From contig CANRDD010000004.1 in NCBI GenBank assembly GCA_947629305.1, forward strand, positions 1 to 41,088: a stretch of 41,088 nucleotides of DNA. The letters run 5' to 3'. Shown piece after piece: positions 16,750 to 25,832 of this stretch. Below the pieces are notes generated by a model. It was not told where the DNA came from. It worked only from the letters and a program-made list of their open reading frames with translations, and searched no databases. The position numbers and the translations under genes are program-made. The stretch's first letter is position 1. Each line of letters opens with the position of its first letter. Source of the DNA: an uncultured Bacilli bacterium. Its GTDB lineage: Bacteria; Bacillota_I; Bacilli_A; RF39; UBA660.

Positions 16750-17973
16750 TTAATAAGCAAGAGGGAATTTTTTGGTTAATTCTAAAACTTCCTCGCTTAA
16801 TTTATTTAATAATTCTTTATTATCTTTATTTTTTAAAGCCTTAGCTATAATATGGCCAATGGTTTTAAATTCTTCTTCTTTTAAGCCCCGGGTGGTCATG
16901 GCTGGGCTTCCCAAGCGAATACCACTTGTAATCATTGGCTTTTGGGTATCTGCTGGAATCGTATTTTTATTTACGGTGATATGAATCGTATCAAGTAAAT
17001 CTTGGGCATCCTTTCCTGTGATACCAGCTCCTTTTAAAGTATTAACTAAAATTAAATGATTATCTGTTCCACCTGATATAATCGGAAAACCTTCTTCTTT
17101 AAGGGCTTCGGCTAAAGCTTTAATATTTTTTAAAACTTGTTCTTGATAAGTTTTAAATTCGGGCTTTAAGGCTTCATAGAAACACTCTGCCTTGGCGGCG
17201 ATAACATGCATCAAAGGTCCACCTTGAATACCTGGAAAAACAGCCTTATCTATTTTTTTAGCTATTTCTTCATTATTAGTTAGAATAAGGCCTCCTCTTG
17301 GTCCTCTTAATGTTTTATGGGTTGTTGATGTCACAACGTCGGCGTATGGCACAGGTGATGGATGAAGTCCTGCAGCAACTAGCCCTGCAATATGTGCCAT
17401 ATCAACCATAAGATAAGCACCTACTTCATCACAAATTGCCCGAAACTTAGCAAAATCAATAATTCTTGAATAAGCTGAAGCTCCAGCTATAATCATCTTT
17501 GGTTTTTCTTCTAAAGCTAGTTTTCGCAAAGCTTCATAGTCAATTTGTTCAGTCGTGGGATCAACATCATAGAAGATTATTTCGTAATCTTGCCCTGAAA
17601 AAGATAAAGGATGACCATGGGTTAAATGCCCCCCGTTGGAAAGATTCATTCCCATTACTTTATCCCCTTTGTTAAGTAAGGCTCTATAAACTGCCATATT
17701 AGCTTGGGATCCTGAATGAGGCTGAACATTAGCAAAAGATGCCTTAAATAACTTTTTCGCATATTCTTGAGCTAATGTTTCAAAAACATCAATATTTTCA
17801 CAACCTCCATAGTATCTTTTACCAGGATAACCTTCCGCATATTTATTCGTTAAAATACTTCCTTGTAAAGTTAATATATCTTTAGAAACATAATTTTCAC
17901 TAGCAATTAATTCAATATTTTCATTTTGTCTTTTTAATTCTTTTTTTAATGTTTCTTCTAATATTTTATCCAT
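16750..17973 (-). CDS. glyA: Serine hydroxymethyltransferase
   Basis: This pyridoxal-phosphate enzyme interconverts serine and glycine, forming 5,10-methylene-tetrahydrofolate. Family motifs are [11 protein letters not shown] near residue 20, [15 protein letters not shown] at about 45-59, the PLP-lysine motif [15 protein letters not shown] at about 215-229, and GITSGIRLG-like [16 protein letters not shown] near 350. Length 407 is typical. Its ATG overlaps the end of folD by eight bases, which pairs two enzymes of the same one-carbon cycle. Confidence 0.96.
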   Translation of the reverse strand: MDKILEETLKKELKRQNENIELIASENYVSKDILTLQGSILTNKYAEGYPGKRYYGGCENIDVFETLAQEYAKKLFKASFANVQPHSGSQANMAVYRALLNKGDKVMGMNLSNGGHLTHGHPLSFSGQDYEIIFYDVDPTTEQIDYEALRKLALEEKPKMIIAGASAYSRIIDFAKFRAICDEVGAYLMVDMAHIAGLVAAGLHPSPVPYADVVTSTTHKTLRGPRGGLILTNNEEIAKKIDKAVFPGIQGGPLMHVIAAKAECFYEALKPEFKTYQEQVLKNIKALAEALKEEGFPIISGGTDNHLILVNTLKGAGITGKDAQDLLDTIHITVNKNTIPADTQKPMITSGIRLGSPAMTTRGLKEEEFKTIGHIIAKALKNKDNKELLNKLSEEVLELTKKFPLAY

Positions 17974-18814
17974 TTATATCTTCCTTTCTTTGCAAAGCAT
18001 AAGCCTTTAGGGTATTATCAATAATCATAGCCACGGTCATAGGACCTACTCCGCCGGGATTGGGAGTTATAAAGGCACATTTTTCTTTTACACCTTCTAT
18101 ATCAACATCCCCCTTAATATGCCCATTTTCTCTTGTTATACCCACATCAACCACGGTTGCACCATCCTTTACCATATCTTTTGTAATTAAATTAACCTTG
18201 CCAGTTGCACTAATAATAATATCAGCCTTTAAACATAATTCTGGTAAATTTTTAGTATGACTATGCGCAATCGTAACAGTGGCATTTTCATTTAATAAAG
18301 CTAAACTTAAAGGATGACCAACAATATTACCTCGGCCAATAATTAAAACATGAGCTCCATCTAAAACAATATTATAATGTTTTAATAAAGTAATAATTGC
18401 TTTGACTGTACAAGGCATTAATGTTTCTTTATTTAGATATAAATTATATATATTATCTTTAGTAAATCCATCAACATCTTTTAAAGGATTTATTAAAGAT
18501 GAACAATAATCAAAATTAATATGATTAGGAACAGGACTTTGTAATATAATACCTGTTATTAAAGAATCATTATTTAATTTATTTATTAAAGATATAACAT
18601 CTTTTTCTAAAACATTTTCATCTAATAAATATAATTTAAAATCTATTCCTACTTTTTTACAATATATTTCTTTATTATGAACATATATTTTACTAGCTTC
18701 ATTATTTCCTATTAAAATAACAGCTAAAGAAGCTTTAATCTTTTCTTTTTCTATTCTTTCTTTATATTCTATTAATAATTCATCTCTTAATTTTTTTCCA
18801 TCTAATAAAATCAT
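17966..18814 (-). CDS. folD: Bifunctional methylene-THF dehydrogenase/methenyl-THF cyclohydrolase FolD
   Basis: FolD oxidises 5,10-methylene-THF and hydrolyses the product to 10-formyl-THF. Motifs seen are the catalytic [14 protein letters not shown] region (Y44 and the nearby lysine), [20 protein letters not shown], the cofactor loop [17 protein letters not shown], and the C-terminal [15 protein letters not shown]. The usual GRSxIVG reads GRGNIVG, a mild variation. Length 282 is standard. It is ten bases downstream of ruvB and overlaps glyA. Confidence 0.96.
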   Translation of the reverse strand: MILLDGKKLRDELLIEYKERIEKEKIKASLAVILIGNNEASKIYVHNKEIYCKKVGIDFKLYLLDENVLEKDVISLINKLNNDSLITGIILQSPVPNHINFDYCSSLINPLKDVDGFTKDNIYNLYLNKETLMPCTVKAIITLLKHYNIVLDGAHVLIIGRGNIVGHPLSLALLNENATVTIAHSHTKNLPELCLKADIIISATGKVNLITKDMVKDGATVVDVGITRENGHIKGDVDIEGVKEKCAFITPNPGGVGPMTVAMIIDNTLKAYALQRKEDING

Positions 18815-18824
18815 TTTTTACTCC

Positions 18825-19829
18825 TTAATCAAATAAACCTTGATAATGATCAATTCCTAAATGTTTATAGGCTAAATCTGTTGCTACTCTTCCCCGATTA
18901 GTTCTTTTAATAAATCCTTCTTGTAATAAAAATGGTTCCACGACATCTTCTATCGTCGTTATTTCTTCCCCAATTGCGGTCGATATTGTTTCAATACCCA
19001 CGGGTCCTCCATTAAATTTATTAATTAAGGCTTGTAAATATTCGATATCGATTGTATCTAAACCATATTTATCGACATTTAATCTTTCTAATGACTTTAA
19101 AGTAATATCTAAATCAATATAGCCATTTCCTTCCACTAAAGCAAAGTCTCTTACTCTTTTAAATAATCTATTAGCAACTCTTGGTGTTTTCCGACTTCTT
19201 TTCGCTAGTTCTAAAGCGGCATCATCATCAATATTCATATTTAAAACATGACTGGTTCGAATAACAATATCCTTTAATTCTTCATCAGAGTAAAATTCTA
19301 ATTTATTAATAATTCCAAAGCGATCTCTTAAAGGACTAGATAAATCCCCAGCTCTAGTTGTGGCTCCAACCAAAGTAAAGGGAGGCAAATCAATTTTGAT
19401 GTTCCGACTTTTACCTTCAGTGCCAATGACGATATCAATTTCAAAATCTTCCATCGCCGGATATAATATTTCTTCAATAAAAGAAGGAATACGGTGGATT
19501 TCATCGATAAATAAGACATCACCTGGCTCTAGGGTCGAAAGTATCGCGGCTAAATCACCACTTTTTTCAATAGATGGCCCACTGGCGGTTTTAATATTAG
19601 CATTCATTTCATTGGCTATAATATGTGCAAGGGTTGTTTTCCCAAGACCAGGAGGTCCATATAATAAAACATGATCTAAGGGTTCTCCCCGCATTTTCGC
19701 AGCTTCCATAAATATATGTAAGTTTTCTTTAATCTTAGCTTGCCCAACATATTCTTCTAAACTTTCTGGCCTAATATTTTTTTCAAAAATATCTTCTTTT
19801 TGTTCTTCTGAATCTATAATTCTTGCCAT
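18825..19829 (-). CDS. ruvB: Holliday junction branch-migration ATPase RuvB
   Basis: RuvB is the hexameric AAA+ motor that drives RuvA-bound Holliday junctions. Motifs are [11 protein letters not shown] (residues 20-30), Walker A GPPGLGKT (58-65), Walker B LFIDEIHR (106-113), sensor-1 region GATTRAG, and the C-terminal winged-helix ending in [20 protein letters not shown]. Length 334 is typical. ruvA is not present upstream, where the next gene is divergent, so it must be elsewhere. It heads the operon ruvB-folD-glyA-kinase-queA; a TATAAT (19861-19866 on the minus strand) probably serves it. Confidence 0.97.
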   Translation of the reverse strand: MARIIDSEEQKEDIFEKNIRPESLEEYVGQAKIKENLHIFMEAAKMRGEPLDHVLLYGPPGLGKTTLAHIIANEMNANIKTASGPSIEKSGDLAAILSTLEPGDVLFIDEIHRIPSFIEEILYPAMEDFEIDIVIGTEGKSRNIKIDLPPFTLVGATTRAGDLSSPLRDRFGIINKLEFYSDEELKDIVIRTSHVLNMNIDDDAALELAKRSRKTPRVANRLFKRVRDFALVEGNGYIDLDITLKSLERLNVDKYGLDTIDIEYLQALINKFNGGPVGIETISTAIGEEITTIEDVVEPFLLQEGFIKRTNRGRVATDLAYKHLGIDHYQGLFD

Positions 19830-19904
19830 TTTTTAATTCGCCTCTTTTCTCATAATTAATATTATACACGAAAAAAAGGATTTTTAAAAATTAATTGCTA
19901 ATTA

Positions 19905-19933
19905 TTGAAGAAATATAAAATATATTGTATAAT
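19905..19933 (+). promoter_or_regulatory. Sigma-A promoter of the GspE-like ATPase gene
   Basis: TTGAAG (19905-19910) and TATAAT (19928-19933) are separated by 17 bases, 24 bases before the GTG start at 19957. Confidence 0.78.
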
Positions 19934-19956
19934 TACATTTAGAATAAAAGGTTTGG

Positions 19957-21348
19957 GTGAAGAAAGTGTTTAAGCAATATGATTTTGAAAATAAACCTGT
20001 TGTTGATATTGTCAATGAAATGATTATAGATGCAATTAATCATAAAGCTTCCGACATTCACTTTGATCCAACGGAAGATACTTTAAATGTTCGAATTAGA
20101 ATAGATGGGGAATTATTAGAATATGCTAAAGTTCCTAGTTCTGTTAAGAAAAATTTATTAACAAGAATTAAAATAATATCTGGGATGAATATAACAGAAA
20201 CAAGATTACCCCAAGATGGAGCTATTAAAAATTTAGGAGAAGATATAGATCTAGATTTACGGGTTTCTTCCTTACCTATTGTTGATGGTGAAAAAATAGT
20301 TATTCGGATCCTTGATTATCGGATGAGTAGTGCTGGATTAGAAAACTTAGGATTATCACCAGTTAATTTAGAAAAAATAAAACATTTAATGGGTTTACCA
20401 AATGGAATTATTATGACCACTGGAGCTACTGGATCTGGTAAATCAACAACTGTTTATGCCATGTTACAAATATTAAATACCATATCAAGAAATATAATAA
20501 CTGTTGAAGACCCCGTTGAAATGAAAATACCGGGTATTAATCAAGTTCAAGTTATGAGTGAAATAGGTTTAACCTTTGGTAATACTTTAAGAAGTATTTT
20601 AAGACAAGACCCTGATGTTATAATGATTGGGGAAATAAGAGATACAGAAACAGCAAAAATTGCCGTTAGAGCATCAATCACAGGGCACTTAGTTTTATCA
20701 ACTATCCATACCAATAATTCTTTAAATACCATTGAACGTTTATTAGATATGGATGTAGAAAGATATTTATTAGGTTCCGCTTTAATGGGTATTATATCTC
20801 AAAGATTAGTTAAAAAATTATGTCCTTATTGCCGAGAAGCTAAAAATACAACCGATTATGAAAAAACATTATTTAAAAAAGCTTTAGGACAAGATGTTGA
20901 ACAAGTTTATGTTGCCCATGGTTGTGATAAATGTATTAATGGTTACAATGGAAGACTTGCTTTACATGAAGTATTAGTCTTAAATCAAGATATAAGAGAT
21001 GCTATTATTAATAATATTAGAAAAGAAGAATTAAGAGAATTAGTTTATAAAAAAGCTGGAACAATATCATTATTACAAGATGGATTAGAAAAAGTATTAC
21101 AAGGATTTACTACTATAGATGAAATATTAAGAGTTATAGATGTTGATTCAGACTTTGGTGATAGTGATACAGAAATAAAGAATGCCTTAATAGGAAAAAC
21201 AAAAGAAAATTATGCTAATATACCAACAATAGAAAATAATCAAGAAACATTAGAAGAACCTTTAATAGAAGAAACAGTTACTCCTGAAGTATTTGTTCAA
21301 CAAGTTATGGATGCTATACCAAGCGATAATAATATAGAAGCATTATAA
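19957..21348 (+). CDS. Type II/IV secretion ATPase (GspE/PilB/ComGA family)
   Basis: This is the hexameric assembly ATPase of type IV pili, competence pseudopili or type II secretion. Seen in the sequence: an N2 domain from residue 15 (DIVNEMIIDAINHKASDIHFDP), Walker A GATGSGKST (156-164), Asp box and Walker B (DVIMIGEIRD, about 220-229), the His box GHLVLSTIHTNNS, and a tetracysteine zinc knot C289/C292/C323/C326. The MshEN N1 domain of full-length PilB is absent, and a unique acidic tail of about 65 residues follows the core. Start is GTG 19957 with AAAGG upstream. No pilin, GspF or prepilin peptidase gene is adjacent, so it is an orphan within the window; it ends with a terminator facing the surface protein at 21430. 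Confidence 0.9.
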   Translation: MKKVFKQYDFENKPVVDIVNEMIIDAINHKASDIHFDPTEDTLNVRIRIDGELLEYAKVPSSVKKNLLTRIKIISGMNITETRLPQDGAIKNLGEDIDLDLRVSSLPIVDGEKIVIRILDYRMSSAGLENLGLSPVNLEKIKHLMGLPNGIIMTTGATGSGKSTTVYAMLQILNTISRNIITVEDPVEMKIPGINQVQVMSEIGLTFGNTLRSILRQDPDVIMIGEIRDTETAKIAVRASITGHLVLSTIHTNNSLNTIERLLDMDVERYLLGSALMGIISQRLVKKLCPYCREAKNTTDYEKTLFKKALGQDVEQVYVAHGCDKCINGYNGRLALHEVLVLNQDIRDAIINNIRKEELRELVYKKAGTISLLQDGLEKVLQGFTTIDEILRVIDVDSDFGDSDTEIKNALIGKTKENYANIPTIENNQETLEEPLIEETVTPEVFVQQVMDAIPSDNNIEAL

Positions 21349-21383
21349 AATATCGTTCTTAAATAAAAGAACGATATTTTTTT
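21347..21383. terminator. Bidirectional intrinsic terminator between convergent genes
   Basis: AAAATATCGTTCTT (21347-21360) and AAGAACGATATTTT (21367-21380) form a perfect 14-bp stem with a six-base loop. T-runs flank it in both directions, so it can stop both the ATPase gene and the convergent surface-protein gene. Confidence 0.9.
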
Positions 21384-21429
21384 AAAAAATCTTAATAATG
21401 TTTATTCATTAGACCTATTTACTCTACTC

Positions 21430-23013
21430 CTAGCCAAGGAAAATTGGCTTTGCATAGCTTCCTTCACCTTCTAAATAATTTACCGTAGATTTGAGATAGA
21501 AGGAAGGACGAATCCCATAGGTGTAGTCCTTAACATATTGACGACCAATGTTGCCTTCGGAACGAATCATTTCAGAAAGACCGGAAAGATCGGTATTACG
21601 AGATATAGACCATTCATATACCGCATTAAATAACCAATTTGCATTTCTATTTGCATCAGAATTATATTCATTTAAATTTGTTTGCCAATTATCTTTACTT
21701 GACGCAAATCCATAGTCTGCTACATACATTAAGCCTACTTGAGCATCTACTGTCTTTGTTGCTACTTTATTGGTTCCTGTTGTATTATTGCTCATTTCTA
21801 CTTTAAACACTTCTTTAGCTGGGCGTCTACTTTCTTCTTGTGATATTCCTGCTATGTTCCATGTTACTTTCTCTATTTTATCTTTCCATTCACCCATTTT
21901 ACTTAAATATCCTGTTGTTGTATTATTTAATGTTGAATATATTGTACTTTTTTGCCATTCACTGGAAGAATTACTACTTGATCCTGACCAATAGAAACTA
22001 TCGACACTATCGCTCCTTATTCTTTTAGGATATGAAACAGTTGGTATCAATGGACTTCCAGTTTGTATACCAGATCCTCCTAATTCATCTTTTGTTATAT
22101 ATTCTGATTTAATTAATTTTACCAAATTTTGGGTAGTTCCCCCTTCTACTTTAACGGGGATTACTCCTATTATACGGTATAAATTTTTATTATCATCACA
22201 TCCACCTGAATCTGTTTTTGTTCCTAGACAAACATAGTTATTTGGTTCATTTCCTGAATATCTATAACTTCCATCGGCAGCTCCATATCCACCAGCTAAT
22301 TTATTATCTAAATCGTGATATAATAGTTCTCCTTCGCCACTTGTTCCAACTAATGAGAGAATATATTCATTTAAAGGAATTAAAGTAACATAATGTTCTT
22401 TTTCTTCTTCATATTCTCCTGTTGCTTTAACAAAAACATTAGCATTAAATGTTTTATTCATGGTATTTGGATCATCAACTTCACTATTTATCCATATATA
22501 TAATTCATAATTCTTTTCATGATTATATGCAACAGATGCATCCATAAGCTTTAATATAACACTATTATTTTGACTTGCTATTTGACTTAATTCATCTTCA
22601 CTAAATGTATTTTTTATATCTTTTAAATCACTTAATTTACCACTTATAATAAAACTTTTACTTCCTTTTAATTTTATTCCATATTTTAAATTATTTTTAT
22701 CTAAACTATTATTATTTGTTATACCTAAATAAAGACTAAATGATGTTCCTTCTTCACAAGTAGATGTTATATTAAAATTATATGGTTTTACTTTAGATAT
22801 AACTAATTCATCATCCATTGGTGCCATATTATTTAAATTAACACTTTCATTATCACTAAAGGCTATTTTAGCACAACTTTTTAATGTAACTTTAGTTGGT
22901 TCTTTGGTTGTTTCTATAGGTTCTAAATAAGCTTTAGAAACACCTATAGCTAATATACTTATAATTAATAAACCAATTATACTTAATAATATTATTCTTT
23001 TCTTATTTTGCAT
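21430..23013 (-). CDS. Membrane-anchored surface protein with variable GC-rich C-terminal segment
   Basis: The 527-residue protein has a basic start, a membrane helix at about 7-26, a beta-rich, Asn/Ser-rich N-terminal part, and a C-terminal DUF6273-like domain beginning near 245 (NNYVCLGTKTDSGGC, LYRIIGVIPV). The end of the domain is shared with the partial protein at 40732: AQVGLMY, DYGFA, SKDNWQTNL, NANWLFNAVYEWSISR, then GIRPSFYLKS and a GSY-KPIFLG terminus. Between ISR and GIRPS lie 27 residues (21517-21597) that differ from the paralogue and are about 41% G+C. No LPXTG is present; attachment is by the N-terminal helix. Function unknown; exposure on the cell surface and a ligand-binding role of the C-terminal domain are inferred. 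Confidence 0.75.
   Translation of the reverse strand: MQNKKRIILLSIIGLLIISILAIGVSKAYLEPIETTKEPTKVTLKSCAKIAFSDNESVNLNNMAPMDDELVISKVKPYNFNITSTCEEGTSFSLYLGITNNNSLDKNNLKYGIKLKGSKSFIISGKLSDLKDIKNTFSEDELSQIASQNNSVILKLMDASVAYNHEKNYELYIWINSEVDDPNTMNKTFNANVFVKATGEYEEEKEHYVTLIPLNEYILSLVGTSGEGELLYHDLDNKLAGGYGAADGSYRYSGNEPNNYVCLGTKTDSGGCDDNKNLYRIIGVIPVKVEGGTTQNLVKLIKSEYITKDELGGSGIQTGSPLIPTVSYPKRIRSDSVDSFYWSGSSSNSSSEWQKSTIYSTLNNTTTGYLSKMGEWKDKIEKVTWNIAGISQEESRRPAKEVFKVEMSNNTTGTNKVATKTVDAQVGLMYVADYGFASSKDNWQTNLNEYNSDANRNANWLFNAVYEWSISRNTDLSGLSEMIRSEGNIGRQYVKDYTYGIRPSFYLKSTVNYLEGEGSYAKPIFLG
21517..21597 (-). other. Variable segment of the surface-protein C-terminus
   Basis: Twenty-seven codons between the conserved flanks ISR and GIRPSFYLKS. 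It differs at nearly every residue from the 26-codon segment in the paralogue (40822-40899), while flanks on both sides are highly similar. G+C here is 33 of 81 bases, well above the surrounding gene. Confidence 0.6.
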
Positions 23014-23035
23014 AATAAATATTCTCTTTTCTAGG

Positions 23036-23126
23036 AAATATGTAAAGTATTAAGAACTCACTTTCCCTAGTACTAGTATATATATATATCGGAATGCAAG
23101 AATAAATTTTACCACTTTACATATTT
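23036..23126. repeat. 13-bp inverted repeats flanking a promoter candidate and TA tract
   Basis: AAATATGTAAAGT (23036-23048) and its exact reverse complement ACTTTACATATTT (23114-23126) enclose 65 bases. These hold an extended -10 (TGGTAAAAT on the minus strand, 23106-23114), a TTGCAT -35-like box (23094-23099), a 13-base alternating TA tract (23077-23089) and a TATACT box (23075-23080). It lies between the spoIVB terminator and the surface-protein start. It could be an invertible or slippage-controlled promoter, or simply an RNA stem. Confidence 0.45.
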
Positions 23127-23140
23127 TACAATTAGTTTAC

Positions 23141-23170
23141 AAAAAGAAGGAGATTATTTATCTCCTTCTT
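23141..23170 (-). terminator. Intrinsic terminator of spoIVB
   Basis: AAGAAGGAGAT and ATCTCCTTCTT form an 11-bp perfect stem with a five-base loop, followed by TTTT on the minus strand. The stem overlaps the last codons (Glu-Glu-Gly-Asp-Lys) and the stop. Confidence 0.85.
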
Positions 23171-24122
23171 CTAACATAGTAGTTATAAATATACCGTATC
23201 CTGTTAAAGGATTATCTATGATTACATGAGTTACAGCTCCAATTATTTTATTATTTTGAATTATTGGTGAACCACTCATGCCTTGAACTATACCCCCAGT
23301 TTTATTTATTAAATTATCATCATCTATTTCAAATGTTATATTTTTAATTTTACCTGTTTCATTTATTTTAGTTATATTTATACTAAATTCTTCTATTTTA
23401 TCTTTATCTAATACAGTATATATACTAGCTTTCCCTATTTTTACTTCTTCTGGCATAGCTACCTCAACTAAGTTTTTATTTGGTAGAGTATCTTCATACT
23501 TACCAAATATTCCTACATTAGTATTTTTATCTATATTACCATAGATAGTATTATAATAAAATTTAGCATTTTTACTTCCTGGTATTCCTTTGGAACTTTT
23601 ATCTATACTAGTAATATAATTTTTAAAGATAATACCACTTTTTATTTCGACAATAGATGAAGTATTAGTTTCCGTTATTTCATGACCAAGAGATCCAAAT
23701 ACATGTGTTCCTGGATCAATATAGGTTAATGTTCCTATTCCTGTTATAGAATCTTTAACATATAATCCTGTTTTATATATCCCATCTTCTTTTATTAAAG
23801 ATAATTTACTATTTTTTTCTATTCCTTTTCTTAAATAAGTAATATTTACTTCTTTTTTATCTATATTTTTTTCGATAATATTAGTTAATTCTTTAATTGT
23901 ATTTATTTTAATATTATTTACTTTTATGATATAATCTCCTGATTTAATAGTAGGATCTCCTTTATTATATTTACCATTTATAGGATAAAAACCAATAACC
24001 ATTACGCCACTGCTGGAAACTTCAATACCTAAAGTTTCTCCTCCAGGAATAATAGCTTTAGAATAAGCAAGTACTTCCAAAGGAAAAACTAATAATATTA
24101 ATAAAATAAATAATTTTTTCAT
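23154..24122 (-). CDS. spoIVB: SpoIVB sporulation signalling peptidase (family S55)
   Basis: SpoIVB is secreted from the forespore, where it cleaves SpoIVFA to release SpoIVFB and so activates sigma-K. The 322-residue protein has a signal peptide (1-19), a PDZ domain at about 28-105, and an S55 protease domain. The catalytic residues are seen as H147 (FGSLGHEIT) and S283 (GIVQGMSGSPIIQ), with AVTHVIIDNPLTGYGIF at the end. It is shorter than the B. subtilis protein (about 425), mainly before the PDZ. It lies downstream of the proS terminator with GAGGCGAT before its ATG; a CATAATA string about 20 bases upstream could be a forespore-sigma -10, but this is weak. Confidence 0.93.
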   Translation of the reverse strand: MKKLFILLILLVFPLEVLAYSKAIIPGGETLGIEVSSSGVMVIGFYPINGKYNKGDPTIKSGDYIIKVNNIKINTIKELTNIIEKNIDKKEVNITYLRKGIEKNSKLSLIKEDGIYKTGLYVKDSITGIGTLTYIDPGTHVFGSLGHEITETNTSSIVEIKSGIIFKNYITSIDKSSKGIPGSKNAKFYYNTIYGNIDKNTNVGIFGKYEDTLPNKNLVEVAMPEEVKIGKASIYTVLDKDKIEEFSINITKINETGKIKNITFEIDDDNLINKTGGIVQGMSGSPIIQNNKIIGAVTHVIIDNPLTGYGIFITTMLEEGDK

Positions 24123-24168
24123 AAATTATCGCCTCTTTATTTATATTATGGATTATATTACTAAATAT

Positions 24169-24201
24169 AAAAAAACAATAATTGGTTAATACCAATTATT
24201 G
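24169..24201 (-). terminator. Intrinsic terminator of proS
   Basis: CAATAATTGG and CCAATTATTG form a perfect 10-bp stem with a six-base loop immediately after the proS stop, followed by seven T residues on the minus strand. It ends the nusB-xseA-xseB-proS run and separates it from spoIVB. Confidence 0.88.
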
Positions 24202-25611
24202 CTAATATTGTTTTCCTATATATATTTTTGTTAAAGCTTTATTTCCGCATACAACACATGGTCCATCTATTTCTTCATTATCAATTAAACATCTACTTTT
24301 CATATTTGTATCATTTTTAATTTTTAATTCACATTCTTCTTTACCACACCAATTAATTTTAATAAAACCAGCTTTATTATTACTAATATCTAATAATTCA
24401 TCATAAGTTTTAGCTTCATATATCATTTCATTTCTTCTTTTTAAAGCTTTATTATACATATTATTTTGAATTTCTATTAATAAATTATTTATTTCTAATA
24501 TTATATCTTTATATAATATTACTTTTTTTTCTAAAGTATCTCTTCTAACTAAAGTAACTTTTCCTTGTTCTAAATCTCTTTTGCCAAGTTCTAAACGAAT
24601 AGGATATCCTTTTACTTCGGCTTCAGCAAATTTAAAACCTGGTGTTTTACTTCTATTATCTACTTTATATGTTATATTATTTTCATTTAATAAGTTCTTT
24701 ACTTCTTCTATAGGACCATCTACATCACCAATAGGAATAATAATTACTTTCCAAGGAGCTATTTTAGGTGGTAAAACTAAACCATGATCATCACCATGAA
24801 CCATGATTAAACCTCCAATCATTCTCGTTGTTACGCCCCAGCTTGTTTGATAAGGATATTCTAATTTATTATCCTTACCCACAAATTTAATATCAAAAGC
24901 TTTGGTAAAGTTTTGGCCAAAATAATGACTAGTGCCATTTTGAAGAGCATAACCATCATACATCATTGCTTCAATTGTATATGTTTCAACAGCCCCAGCA
25001 AACTTTTCTTTTTCCGTCTTTTTCCCTGTTATAACAGGTATAGCTAAATAGTCTTCTTGAAACTTTTTATAGACATTTAACATTCTAAGGGTTTCTTCTT
25101 TAGCTTCTTTGCTTGTTGCATGCATCGTATGTCCTTCTTGCCATAGTATTTCTCTTGTTCTTAAAAATGGTCTTGTTGTTTTTTCCCATCTAACTATTGT
25201 ACACCACTGATTATATAAAAGAGGTAAATCCCGATAAGAATTAATTATTTTTTTAAAATGTTCACAAAATAATGTTTCACTTGTTGGTCTTACACACATT
25301 CTTTCTTCTAATTTTTCTAATCCCCCATAGGTAACCCAAGCAACTTCAGGGGCAAAACCTTCCACATGTTCTTTTTCCACATTTAAAAGACTCTCGGGGA
25401 TAAACATTGGCATTTGCACATTTTCATGTCCTAATTTTTTAAATTCATCATCTAATATCTTTTGCATATTTTCCCAAATAGCATAACCTAAAGGTCTAAT
25501 AATCATACTTCCTTTAACAGATGAATAATCAACTAAATCTGCTTTTAAACAAACATCAGTATACCATTTAGCAAAATCAACATCTCTATTAGTTATTTCT
25601 TTTACTTCCAT
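24202..25611 (-). CDS. proS: Prolyl-tRNA synthetase, archaeal/eukaryal-type (short form)
   Basis: This class II synthetase charges tRNA-Pro. It is the short, insertion-less ProRS with a C-terminal zinc-binding extension, as found in archaea, eukaryotes and some Firmicutes and Mollicutes. Motif 2 reads RWEKTTRPFLRTREILWQEGHT (in two pieces at about 141-162) and motif 3 contains GLIMVHGDDHGLVLPP. An anticodon-binding domain follows, and the C-terminal cysteines (WCGKEEC ... CLID ... CVVCG) fit the zinc domain. Length 469 is typical. AGGTGA at the start overlaps the stop of xseB, nine bases away, so the genes are translated from one message. Confidence 0.95.
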   Translation of the reverse strand: MEVKEITNRDVDFAKWYTDVCLKADLVDYSSVKGSMIIRPLGYAIWENMQKILDDEFKKLGHENVQMPMFIPESLLNVEKEHVEGFAPEVAWVTYGGLEKLEERMCVRPTSETLFCEHFKKIINSYRDLPLLYNQWCTIVRWEKTTRPFLRTREILWQEGHTMHATSKEAKEETLRMLNVYKKFQEDYLAIPVITGKKTEKEKFAGAVETYTIEAMMYDGYALQNGTSHYFGQNFTKAFDIKFVGKDNKLEYPYQTSWGVTTRMIGGLIMVHGDDHGLVLPPKIAPWKVIIIPIGDVDGPIEEVKNLLNENNITYKVDNRSKTPGFKFAEAEVKGYPIRLELGKRDLEQGKVTLVRRDTLEKKVILYKDIILEINNLLIEIQNNMYNKALKRRNEMIYEAKTYDELLDISNNKAGFIKINWCGKEECELKIKNDTNMKSRCLIDNEEIDGPCVVCGNKALTKIYIGKQY

Positions 25612-25619
25612 TTTCTCAC

Positions 25620-25832
25620 CTATTCTGTTTTAAATTCTTTTAATTCATTATCTTCTGTTAATATTTTATTAACTTTAGATGTAGCATCATTTAATTTATC
25701 ATTACAAAATTTAACTAATTTCATTGCTTCTGTATATTTAACAATAGCAACATCTAAATCAACATTACCACTTTCTAATTCTTTAACAATTTGTTCTAAT
25801 TCACTTAAAGCATTTTCAAATGTTTTTTCCAT
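25620..25832 (-). CDS. xseB: Exodeoxyribonuclease VII small subunit XseB
   Basis: About 70 residues from ATG 25832. XseB forms with XseA the single-strand-specific exonuclease VII, with several small subunits per large one. The family signature is FENALSELEQIVKELESGNVDLDVAIVKY, read here in two parts at residues 4-32, followed by the amphipathic helix GMKLVKFC-like AMKLVKFCNDKL. The upstream start at 25895 would add 21 residues unlike the family; ATG 25832 has GGGTGA six bases before it. The gene overlaps the end of the coiled-coil membrane protein, which separates it from xseA, an unusual insertion. Confidence 0.9.
   Translation of the reverse strand: MEKTFENALSELEQIVKELESGNVDLDVAIVKYTEAMKLVKFCNDKLNDATSKVNKILTEDNELKEFKTE

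Noticed and set aside
19360-19674. Open frame of 104 codons on the + strand inside ruvB
   Set aside because: Antisense shadow of ruvB's most conserved region; low-complexity translation unlike a protein.
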